From the NCBI GenBank assembly GCA_003640385.1, contig RCAB01000005.1:62001-126000 (forward strand): DNA of 64,000 nucleotides, read 5' to 3'. Within the stretch, counting starts at the first letter, position 1. Each line of letters starts with the position of its first letter. A program made the position numbers and the translations under genes. Below, one piece after another: positions 27,197 through 51,520 of this stretch. The notes under the pieces were generated by a model. It was given only the letters and a program-made list of their open reading frames with translations. It was not told where the DNA came from and did no database searches. The stretch is from Setaria digitata (lineage: Eukaryota; Nematoda; Chromadorea; Rhabditida; Setariidae).

Positions 27197-29370
27197 TTAA
27201 CATATTATTAATATATATATGCGAAATGAGAAAACATGTGAAATAAAAAGAATAAAAAGATACCAAATCCATTTGGCTCTAGCACCCTTTTGGTTGATCT
27301 TATATCGTTCACGTTTTCTTGGATCAGATGTCAGCAGACCAGCTGTAAGAGGAACGTTAGACTAGACTTTGAATTTATTGAACTCACACACAGATATGGC
27401 AACAATGCGGTTAAATTTCCTAAGCAAAGTAAACTGAACGTGCCTAGTCAATGACATATGGATCTCTATTCCTATGCTCACCGGTCAGTAAAAAGAAGAT
27501 AACAGAACAAAAGAAAAAATACCAAGACGAAGCTTCTCGAAATGTTCGGGAAATAATGCAGCAACACATAATGAAGCACCATATCTTATGATTCTAGGAA
27601 TAACAGAAGCACCGCCTGGGCCATCCGTAATTTTACCTATGATATCCAGCTTTCCCAGAAGACCTGTCACTATTATCGGGGCCAGAAGTATTTCCCTGAA
27701 GATCAGCGTTGAAGGAAATGTCAAGAAAAAAAACTATCCCTATTCTGTCGGAATCGAAAAATACGAGTATTTATGAGCCAATAACCTGGCTTGCAAAGAC
27801 CGAAATACATCGAGCCCGTATCCATCTACTGTATATTCACCACTTCCTCTGTCTCGCACTTCAACTTCAGCAAAAGACGCTTTCAACTGAACTTTGACTT
27901 TCGCCATTCGCTGATTCGTACCTTCTACCAACTCCACTGGTGGGACCTGAATAAAAGAATTAAAAAATTTCTCTCTGTGACTTCCAGCTTGGACAGAAAG
28001 TATGTCTTCTATAATGTTCATTATAAGACGACCCTAGACAAAGAAAACTCAAAATTAATATGCTAAATGACTAAATGAATCGTCAATTTTCAATAGAACT
28101 GAAGATATGCTGTGCAAGCAAGATCTCAGAATGAATGGCATATCATTTAAACTTGCTTTTGTGCCAAAAATGACGTTTTTAGTTCCAACAGCTACTGATT
28201 TCCTGTATTCGAAAATGAAGTCCCGCTCCTTATAAGCACCAGGAAGCGAAACTATGTAGTCCAATGAAACTATCAAATGTGCATACTGAAATATATTTTT
28301 AACATATGATTTTTAATATGTGATCAATACAAAAATTCTTAAAGTGATGGAAAAATGGCATTTCACCGCTCCAGGACCTCCTCCAATTTCATTGGGCAAC
28401 TATCTCTTTGTGAACCAGTAAAAATCATCTCATAACATTCAAAGTTTTAAAGATGACCATTTCATCCGTAATTCTTTCTCCCGTTTTTTCACAGAGCATT
28501 TGTTGACTAATCCATTCAGTGCCTTGTAATTCTCTGGAATCAGGATTATGAATAAGGATGCATCATTTATAAAGTTACTGTGCCTATAAACTTCATAATA
28601 AAGGACAAATCATACATTTCACGAGTTTCTGCACTATTCCCTACGGCTACTTCCGACTTTTTCTCATAACGCAGTAATGATTCTGTCTTCCTCCCAACAA
28701 CCTGAAACAGCGAGGCGTCATCACGTCTTCTTTAGCAGACTACATTCTCTCAAGAAAGAAAATAAACTTACCGAAAGAAGTCGATAAAAGTTAGGCGCAA
28801 GTGTGAAAAACAGCAAATCCTTCGGGCGGCCTTCATGATCGAATGCAATTTGACGCATTACTGGCAGGATTTCCTCAGGTGGTTTCATTACTGGCAGTGA
28901 TGATTTATTTGTTAGACTAGATGGGAAAAGGTACTCCACAGCCCTAAAAAGTATACTCCTTACATCAAGTACTAGTGATTATTCATCTCTTTTCGACTTT
29001 TTCAGTACTATATAGAAATGCTCTTTTAGGCTTACTTGTCAATATCACCTTGGGTGATGCTACTCGGTTCGAGACCCATCATGTTCGCTAAATATCGTTT
29101 TCCAAGCTCGAATTCGGCCCTTTCCCGCGCCATCATCTTACTGTGTTCCCTAACATCATTCAAATAAACTTCCAATGCATGACTTATCACTTTTTTGCGA
29201 TGTCTTGGTAAACTGGTATCACTGGAACTTGCAACAGTATAATCGTCAGGTAAAATTGTCTCGGAGAATGGCAACATTCTCGTTTTCCCCGTTGTCAAAT
29301 TTCGGATCTGAGTGCTGTATGTTTGCGGAAATCGAAGATGACATATTTGTAGAAGAGATTTAACAGACAT
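27197..29370 (-). CDS. mrps-9: Mitochondrial ribosomal protein uS9m (MRPS9)
   Basis: Eight exons on the minus strand: 29036-29370, 28772-28943, 28616-28701, 28437-28533, 28157-28285, 27786-27946, 27523-27695 and a last exon from 27342. The start MSVKSLLQICHLRF followed by Ser, Thr and Arg residues looks like a mitochondrial import signal. Conserved uS9m pieces are FELGKRYLANMMGLEP, AVEYLFPSSL, VMKPPEEILPVMRQIAF, NQRMAKVKVQLKASFAEVEV, GSGEYTVDGYGLD and LLTSDPRKRERYKINQKGAR. The protein belongs to the small subunit of the mitochondrial ribosome. The intron after exon 5 must begin GC (AAAA|GCAAGT) to keep phase and homology. The C-terminus is unresolved: reading on gives a hydrophobic tail with a stop at 27197, while a GT donor after 27264 joined to 27129-27156 gives a shorter polar tail. 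A TTTTACAG acceptor lies 24 nt upstream of the ATG, suggesting trans-splicing. Confidence 0.93.
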
Positions 29371-32300
29371 CTCCACCCAGGAATTTAACACGTCCTGTAA
29401 AATCTTAACTTTCTCACCAACACCAACATTAAGTCATGCGAGACACAGCATAACCAGACTATCCACCTGTCTTAGCCCTTGCCTCTCCGGGAGGTCATCA
29501 CGAAATTTGCACAGCTCCATCAGCTAACGTTTCCGGCCATTTCCGCGAACCGCAAAATACCCACCAGTAGGGAAGATATGCTTTTAAGAATTTGCGGGTT
29601 TTCACCTTGTGGATGTTTTGGGCACTTTTACACGTGCAGACTATGGAACATCATGGATGCACGCTAAACACACACATATCTTAATCTACAGGGCACTGGA
29701 AAACTGCAAAGATCTCATGAACAGAAAGAATTCTTGGCTCGTTAACTGAGTTCCGATTTTTCTGAGAGTTAGCCAGACAAGTATTTTTCGGCTAAAGGGT
29801 CAGTTGAAGTGGGTCAGTTAGCCAGTTGCTGCATTCCTGTGATGCTAGTCCTCAACCGTTGTTTTCCAACAATTTAAACTCTCGTGAGTTTCCAAATCAA
29901 AAAACTTCAGTCTTTCTTTCATTTAGCATCAAAATAGTAAGTAAAATTTCCTGTCCTCCACTAGACAGAGCCACAAGTTGAGGGTTACCTTTCTTCAAAC
30001 AAATATGTCAACCCATTTTCGGTATCTTCACCAATCCAGCAGATCGCAGAGGAAAAAGCGGTATTAGTTGAAGAATATATTTTTTTTTATCAAACACAAT
30101 CTACATCCGTGTCCAATTACCAGTATGAAAAATCGAATTTGTTTGAACTGTTCCGAAAAATTTGTAACTCCTAACTTCGAAACTTGATATTCTTGATAGA
30201 ATTAAATTGTAAGCACTTTGCAGTTCTGTGAGACAATAAGAAGATCACGCAAAACGTACGTAAAATGTATCGCAATCTTTCGTGCTATAAAGTGGCATGT
30301 GAAAAAGGACAGTATCCACAAATCATATTACAAGAGAGTTTAAAAATAATAAAGCTACAAAAGAACTTAGTCGACCAAAAGCATCTCGAACCTTAGAACA
30401 AAACTGAGTGAAAAGGGAATGATGTTTCCTGAAGCCTGTATATTTTGGTATCATTTGAGATCTAGAAGCTCTGCCGGAATACATGCACATCCATCTTAGA
30501 TAAAAGAACTTATCGACGCGGCGCATATGACAGGAAAAGTCTGGAGGTTACGTCTTCCTTGTTAGACCTTAGTTTACAAAAGTTCGATGAACAAAAATTT
30601 ATTCGTGATATGGCACTGTCTCCTATTTTTTAATACAAATGATAAAATACTTAAGGTAAGACGAAATTTAAAAAAAGCCGACTCCATTGTCAAATTGAAT
30701 GATGAAAGGAAATTAAGAAAAAGTGGAAATTTCAAATTGGTTTGGCATTCAAATGTTGGCTGAGATGAAGTGAAGAAGGAAATGCCTTACTTTCTAATTA
30801 TGAAAGCTAGCCGTAATCTCTGATGTGTAGTGTCAATACGTACAGGCGTTAACTTATAATGACAAAATGAAGACTACTTGTTTTATGTTCCGTGATATCT
30901 CAACTGTTCCCTAACGTTCTCTCCCTTTCAGATTAAATAATTTACAGCTCCGTATCCGTGTTCCAGAATTTCTGGAAGGCGTAATACGGAAATGTTAGCA
31001 ATGCATCATAATACGTATAACAAAGGATACCGCTAAACTTCGTTCAAGCAAATTATAAATCAAAACTGAGCACTAGCTGGACCAGCTGTTGAACTGAAAA
31101 AACTCAAACTCTACTTATTAACATTTTATCACACATTGGACAAAATCGTGAATAACAGCGAAGTACAGAAAGAAGAGAAGATTAACTTCTGCAGATTTTC
31201 AATTTGATTGATTTTTGTAGCACTTCCCGATCTCTCGTTGACACGACCTTGCTGTGGACAGGAGGAAAACCTTCCGGAAGTAGACAGTAGCTAGTAGTGG
31301 TTGTTTTCTTCCTCTTGCAATTCTGTTCGTATCGCACCCTCTGCTTTTCCTTTTCCTCCTCATGTCACCCTTGTCTGACGAAAAGTCAAATTTAGCCATG
31401 TTGTTGACGACCTTCAATTAATGTTCAGGTCATGATAGCTAGCGTGGGATTATTATTTCGTTCACGAGACGATTATAAATCTGGACATAATGGAAATTAT
31501 AGCTAGCTGATAAGTGCATTAGCTTATCAAGAAAATCAAGTTGATGATTTGATCTTAAATTATATTTACTCTGATTCAATAAAACATATTTCATAGAGCC
31601 CAGAAGTACTCATGAGTAATTTTGGCTTACAGTTCCAGGCAAACGAAGTGCGAGTATTAAAATTTCACTGAAGTCAGGTTGGGCATTATTTCCAAGAGCA
31701 AATAGTAAAAATTGATATATAGATGGTGATTAAGTTCCATCGCGACAAAACTAGCTGGATGCGCAAATCCAGTTTTAGACTCTCAGTTCAGTCCTATTGT
31801 TTAGTGATGTCATGATTGGACATAAAATCAAACTTCGGAAATTTGCCTTGTTGACAGAAGTTGCAGTGTCCTGATGAATATGAATGTTATCATCTCCTTT
31901 GAACTGACGAATAAAGGAGAGATAAAAAGAACTGCTAAGTTTAGAAGAAACATGGAGGTTTGTTTGTAAACTTTCATCGAATCCAGATAAAGCACAGAAA
32001 TGAAATGGAACTGTGATAGCTAATAGCTTTCTTCAAATCAAACTAGCCAAGCTGACAGAGAACTTCTACCACAGTATCTTTATTAATGTTACCAAGCAAC
32101 AATTAAACAACAGGTGGCATGTCTCTCGGTCACTTAATCTTATTTCAACTGTATCAGTCTTTCATTCCACGTATATTTCAGAATAGAATTTGCGTTTAAC
32201 TTGAGTGTCACTATTTTGCTTGCTAGCTAGATTTTCTTTCAGAAAATGACCTTTCCATCTTGATATACATCACCCGCAGAAGTGCAAATGTGATAATAAA

Positions 32301-35103
32301 AAGTGCATTACTCTCATCTGATGAAATGGAACATTTCTATTTCTGTCCCATCATCCGTAACTTTTCGTTTGAACATAATTTGACGTATGGAGAGGTAATG
32401 GTAAGACGTGCGTAATAAATCATAGCGTGAAAATTGTCCATTACTATATTAAGTAAATGTGAAAGCAAGAAATGCTGTGAAATCAAGTCTTTCTTTGGCT
32501 CTCCTCATTCTACTTATAGCAAAGAATATTTAAGTAAAAAATCGCAAATCGCAAACCAAAATACATTCCAATCTGACATCTCCTTTCCACAGGCCTCCCT
32601 ACACTTGCTGCATCGAATTCAAATAAAGGTATTGCCATAGTGGCTACACCTGCTAAATTATAAAATCAAAATTCTGTAATCAAAGGCAAGCACAGATAAA
32701 GTCGATGAAGCTTCAATTTGATACAGCTTTAAAGTAGCTAGCTACCCGAACTACGACTTCTTTACACGAGCTGGACTAGTAGGTGATAGGAAGCATCATG
32801 TCGCAGACGGAACATAAAATATGTAAGAGTGAGAAGGAAGCAAATCAACGGTTATATTTGGAAATAACAGGCAGTTGTTCTTTTACAGCAAGTGTTAGGA
32901 AATAATATCGTAAAAGGGAGCAAGTTCGAGAGCGGACGGGGAAGGAAAGAAGTTGGCGTCCTTTCAGCAATCAATTCCTGAGGAAAATCAAATTCTAAGG
33001 AATGAAATGCCTTGCGATGTTTCCCACTAAGGAGTTTCAGCATATTTAAACAAGCTGATAGTTGAAGAGTCCTTGCGCTGTCTACAATCCATTTCGAAAG
33101 GATGTGTTGGATCAAATCGATCTCTGGCACTCGATGACACATCTGCTTGGTTAGTATACTTTTTAGCCTAATTTTTATCACTCTGATAAGGTCTGCTTAT
33201 TAACCTTTGATAGATAACAGAAAAATAAAACGATCTAATTCCATTTTAGTTCACTAACAGTCTGTTTTCATTTATTAGTATCAGTAAGCTACTGAGTAAT
33301 ATTCTTCTTATTGTTGAAAGCCATACACTGTCAGGTGTCGAGTTAGAGTTGATCAAAAATTTATTTACGTATTCCATTATTACATTATGCAGTACATTCT
33401 TCTGCGGAGGTTTACTAATTAGTTAATAAACCACCAAATGCATGCCATCACCTTCATGCACTTCACTTCATCGGTGCAAAATCCTTCCGGTTGCCAGAAG
33501 GTCACCGTTCCCAATCCATTTAACTGCTGCGAAGTTGACATGTCATCTTTGCGTGGTGTTCGCCAAACATAAACGCTTCTGAAAGGAATTTTCCACAATA
33601 ACTCTCGAGCTAAAACATAATTTAGAGACTAGTCTGGCAGACTTATTCCAAGATATGTCTTAGTTACAGCTAAAACAAAACAAAACAATGCATAAAGTAC
33701 TGATGAAACAACTGAAAGTTTCGATTTCTTCTGCAGATACAGCGGGAGGCTCCTAGCACATCTCCAAATTCTCATTCTCTAGCCAGGAATCGAGTGGTTA
33801 ACTCCTTCCTGCAAATTCTAAAATCGATCCTTTTAAATGCTTTGTGGCGAGAAGAGAGGCATTTTAGCAGCAGCTTTCTACGTTTCTACTTTCTGCACTA
33901 ATATTCACAATATGTTGTTTTCTGGAATCCATTCCTCCTGATCTTTCGGTACGAATGACACAACTTCCGAGGCACTTCTTCAACAGCATACGATGTGAAC
34001 TTGCTTCGATGGCGAACAACAGTTCCTTCTCAGTTTTCTATTCCACTTATTACTTCTACTGTTGCTGGAGAAATGACGAACAACATTGCTCTTTACTTCC
34101 ACCTTCATCCTCTTTCATTTTGGTACTCTTGAGGTTGCTTCTAAAGTTACCTAAGGCGCTGCATCTTGTCGTGCTCTATCCTTCAGGCATTCTTCCTTTA
34201 CTTCCTTCCTCTCTAAATTCCGCCTTGCCAACACCACCTTCAGAATGCCCAGAATGTGGCGATAGAAGATGACACGTATGACTACTCTTTCTGCAGATTC
34301 ACAAACACACACACACTTTGAAGTCTGAAAAAAGCATAAAGAATGCCTGCTTGTTATTTGTACGAGTTCCAATACTGACGTCTTAATAGATTCTGAATCG
34401 GACAGACTTCTTCGAGACAATTAGCCAGTGGAATAGAATAGTTGAGGAGAGTAATAACAATTATATGGGGAGGATTCGTTACTAAAGTTGAGAGAAGCTT
34501 TTATGGTAAGTGGAATTTGCAGGTTCTTTAAGGAATGATATGACATTTAGTAGCTTTAATTTTACTCACAACATTAACCAACATCTGGCTTATTTTCCCT
34601 GAAACAGCAAATAGCATGGTATCAAGAAAATTCTTGTAATTATTGCCAGCACGTTGTTATCCACTTCCCCACCCTAAAAGAGATGAAAGAGCGGCTTCTG
34701 ACGGATCTTGAAGGAGAAGGAATGGATGATAATGAGAGAGCGAGGAAATGAAATCATTAATTGTTTCCTATTCAGTGAGTTGTTACCCTCATTAGGCTTA
34801 ACAACGGATATTCAAACTAATTTCGTACATCGACTACTGTTCCCCTTCCTTCATTATCATCTTTCTGATTGTGATGCAGCAAAATCTGATGGGTGACTAC
34901 TTTAAGAAACATTAGGAGACAGTCATAAGTAGTAAAAGTTGAATTCGACCTTCTTCTCTCCCTGTTCGCGTTAGTTATTTTTAAATGAGTTTCTTCGTGA
35001 TACCTGCAGAACTGATGTTGTTTTACAAGAGGGATCAGTCTGAGTAACAGTCGGTGAAATTGCAACCTCCAACGTCTTTCATCACAATTAATTAACTGTT
35101 TTA
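29371..35103. promoter_or_regulatory. Divergent interval between MRPS9 and the NALCN gene
   Basis: About 5.7 kb between two divergent starts. It should hold the short MRPS9 promoter on the left and a long neuronal-type upstream region for the channel gene on the right. Frames at 31199-31417, 32852-33181, 33955-34272 and 34151-34420 have no recognisable domain and no matching neighbouring exon, so none is called. A TGTTTTAG acceptor ends at 35104, 29 nt before the channel ATG. Confidence 0.45.
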
Positions 35104-35133
35104 GCTTGCAAGACAGCTGCGCTGTCGACTGTC

Positions 35134-48291
<13,158 letters not shown>

Positions 48292-50285
48292 CAGTTGTCG
48301 TATGTGTGAATATTTTCAATGAAGTTGGTCAGATTCCCAAAATTCATTCATAGCTCCAGCTCTCAACCTGAAGTCACCTTTTCATTGTTTCCTTATTGGC
48401 ACTTGTAGTCGTATTGTTTTTCAGAACCTTGCACTTTGCTCTATCATACCCCTTCTCATTTTCAAGCGCAAATTTACATTGCATTCCTACTTATCACTTA
48501 TCAGTGGTAAATATTCCCTTTTATGCGTAACTTGTTTGGGCTAGTTATTTTGAATAAAGTTGTTAATGACAGTCAAGTACTATTAAATGTCCATCTTAAA
48601 AATCAACTCTTAATCTATTTTCTAAAAGTAAAACACTATAAAACCATTCATTTATAAAAGCTGTGGAGTAAATAATATTTAATAAGCCAAGTCTTGCACT
48701 AATTTATTTTTTCTCTATAAAACTTCAGCATACAAATCGTTGTTTTTAATTTTAAAATTTTAAGAAAATTATGGTACATAAGGAACTTGAAAAAAAAAAA
48801 TGAACATAGAACAAGCTGTTCAACTTGCAGAAGCATGAAGATGAGATTACCCTCGTTGTACAAACGTATTTTTTCTTGAAAACATTCTTCACCTTGTATT
48901 CTGCTGCCAATCCACATTTTCCAAAAGATTCATATTTAATAGTGATCGTACTGAAGCAAACCTCGATAATCAAGTATAAAAATAGCTTGATGATTAGACA
49001 TAACTTATCCGTCCGTCATGAAACTTTACAAAAATGAAGAGAAGTAGCTTAGCTGCATTCCGGGGAGTCACATTATCTGTCAATTTTCTTTACTTTTTAA
49101 TTGCATGAGTATCAGTCTACATCTGTCGTCTGGCTTGATTATTGTTTTCTAAATGATCGGTTAACATTAGCACATAAATCCGTTTCAAGGAAAGTCAAGG
49201 ATTACCAACATAGAACAAATTCAGTGTAGGTACTGAATTTGTTCCATGTTTCCTACCGTTGTAGTATTTTGCCTAATCTAATAGCTGGTATACCCACCCA
49301 AAATGTCACCGTTGAAGACATGACGGAAATATTCATAATAATTTCAATTTTTTTGCAATTCACCGATTGCCATTTCTGAGACTGTCAGGTTCAGAAAACT
49401 ATGACATGCAATTTTAGTTCTTCTTAAAAAAGCTTCCCAGAAAATTCTTAAATCAGGTGAAGTTATCAAAGAGTAATAACAAATTTGCTAACAAGTTTCT
49501 AACATTTCAGAAAAAGGACTCATCATCAATCATTTACATGTGTTCATTTCTTCATGCTTATCATTTTGTAAAGCAAAAGGTTTTGAACTAGTTCAAAAAC
49601 GGACAACTGTTTAATTTAAGGAAGAATTTTTTCATTTCTATATTTTGCATAAAATTTTTTATTGTAGTATTTCTCTTTTCGAAACTTTTTGAATTACTGT
49701 ACTGTTGGAGTAATAAATAACAACCACATTAAGAATGTAAATCTTACTGTTTTGCGATAGCGTCAAAACTTTAGCCTTACAATTTTGAATAATGGTAAAT
49801 ATTCTTTACTAACAATGTATCATCATAAAAAAATCAATTTTTTCTTTTAAATTTGAAGGAAACTGAATTGCTCACTTCTCTTAAATGAATTTTTCGCTGC
49901 CGTCACACATATTGGTAATTGGTTACCTAAATTCATAATTCGTTTTTAGAATGGTAATTTTGCCAGAAAATCCCAATTCCATTTGTCACTGAATATTTCA
50001 ACGGACAACTGGTCCGAACTTATGGAAATAATAATAGTGATACTGTGAATTGAGATCGATGAATTAATTTAAAAGTCATGTGTCTGTCTTTTGTATGAAA
50101 ATTCACATATAAAATGCATCCAACTCTAATTTATATTTATATTTTATTTTCCTATCGAATGAGCGTTTGAAACACGGTCTTGCCCACTTTCTAACTTAGT
50201 AAGCTTTGACCTGCCTGCTAAATACTGAAGGAAAGAAAGCCGCCGACTCGAAACCAAAGTTTTTGAAAATTCGAACACTCCAGTC
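48292..50285. other. Intergenic, 3' of the channel gene
   Basis: AT-rich DNA with only short frames lacking similarity. It contains a 19-nt inverted repeat at 49207-49250. It probably holds the channel 3' untranslated region on the plus strand and that of the saposin-like gene on the minus strand. Confidence 0.45.
49207..49250. repeat. Hairpin, 19-nt arms with 6-nt loop
   Basis: AACATAGAACAAATTCAGT at 49207-49225 is the reverse complement of 49232-49250 apart from one A/G difference that would form a G-U pair in one RNA strand. It lies 0.9 kb past the channel stop codon. It could be an RNA hairpin in a 3' untranslated region or an independent small RNA precursor; the loop is short for a microRNA. 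Confidence 0.85.
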
Positions 50286-51520
50286 TCATTGTTCGCAAAT
50301 GTGTAAGTTAATGCACATAGTGTTGGGATGAATTTGGCCATTAATCCAATAGATGACCCGAACCAATTCACGCAAAATAAGCTCACAGATTGGTTCGAAA
50401 ATGATTGCATCCCCAAGTTTAGTTTCGCACCGCTCCACCATAGTCTGAATTGCTGCTCAATAATGCATTGAATAGATTAATCAAATCAACCAAATGTTTC
50501 CTCAATTATTTGTGCTTTAAACTAATTAAACAGTTGTCTAACTGGACTATCGTAACTCTGGAAAACTGTTACCGAAATTACAAGTCAACATTTGCTCTGC
50601 TTCAGATGGAAGATGAAATGGCGAAATTTTAAGTTGAAAGACTCATAGTTAACTATATTACTGGATGAAGCTCGAACCGAAAATGGAACAGACTGAATGC
50701 AGTCAACTTAGCTTTGACATTTCTAATTTGTTGGTTTAACCTTAATATTTGAATTGATTAACGGTTAAGTTGTAGATCAGTTTCAAATTCTTCTGCTAAC
50801 AATTTTTTGTCAGGTCGGGAGAGTTTATGGGGAACACTTGTAACTAGCAAACTGTCGCTGTGATCGGATCTGGACATTGAACAAGCAACAACAGACGTTA
50901 CAAGTACCAGTAGTGACGAGCCTTTTCTAGTAACTACTTCAAGACTATCACAGTAAAAGCGAGTCTTGAAATTCGCTATTGTACGATACGTTATTTAGAT
51001 CATGTGACGCATCATAGAAGTCAATCACTTACGACACGACTTCAGGATTGATCAGCCCTCAGTTCAAATTCAATAACTCTTTGCAGCTAGAAGCACTTGC
51101 ATATCAGCTTTCAATCTCAGGGAGCCTATTTCTGTATTTCTAGTGACCACTACCTCACTAATGATACCTTCTTACAGATGTAGATTTCAGTGGTTTTCTT
51201 CGAGAATTCTTGGTTGCCGAGAGAATCTCTTCTTGACATGCAACGCTCTCGTGGTTTGAAATCTGATATAAGTATACCTTACTAACAATGGGTGATGCTG
51301 CTGTTCCATTGATAATCACTTTCAAATCCTGCAGAAAAACCACACACACTCGGCATTTGTCAATTTTGCTGAGTGATGATGAATAATTTCCACCAGTAAT
51401 AATCAATGTTCCATTAAATTCTTCCAATTGGTTATTATATTGTAAATTAGGAACGCTATTTACGCCTTCAGCAAACATGAGGTGGAAAGCGCAAAAAGTG
51501 GATAAAAACCAATAAAACAT
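50286..51520 (-). CDS. Small secreted saposin B-type protein
   Basis: Two exons on the minus strand: 51278-51520 and 50286-50444, joined in phase 0 by GTATAC...AATTCAG, giving 133 residues. The start MFYWFLSTFCAFHLMFAEG looks like a signal peptide. An acceptor-like TTTTTTATAG lies two bases before the ATG, suggesting trans-splicing. The mature part has six cysteines in saposin order: KCRVC, VERCETKLG, PICELILRE and MCINLHIC. Spacings are 27, 13, 23 and 5 residues after the CxxC pair; in human saposin C they are about 27, 10, 24 and 5. A glycosylation site NGT lies in the first loop, as in saposins. Such domains bind lipids; single-domain nematode members include pore-forming caenopores and digestive or antimicrobial proteins. 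Which lipid or role applies here cannot be told. In exon 2 a different frame is open for longer, so the gene is easily missed. Confidence 0.86.

Noticed and set aside
32852..33181. 109-residue minus-strand frame in the MRPS9-NALCN interval
   Set aside because: No recognisable family and no neighbouring exons; kept only as intergenic sequence pending expression data.
33955..34272. Overlapping plus and minus frames of 89-105 residues
   Set aside because: Cys/Leu/Pro-rich chance frames opposite each other, with CA-repeat derived residues on the minus strand.
50144..50416. 90-residue minus-strand frame starting MGMQSF
   Set aside because: It is the wrong frame of the saposin-like exon 2; the neighbouring frame carries the cysteine pattern and joins in phase to exon 1.
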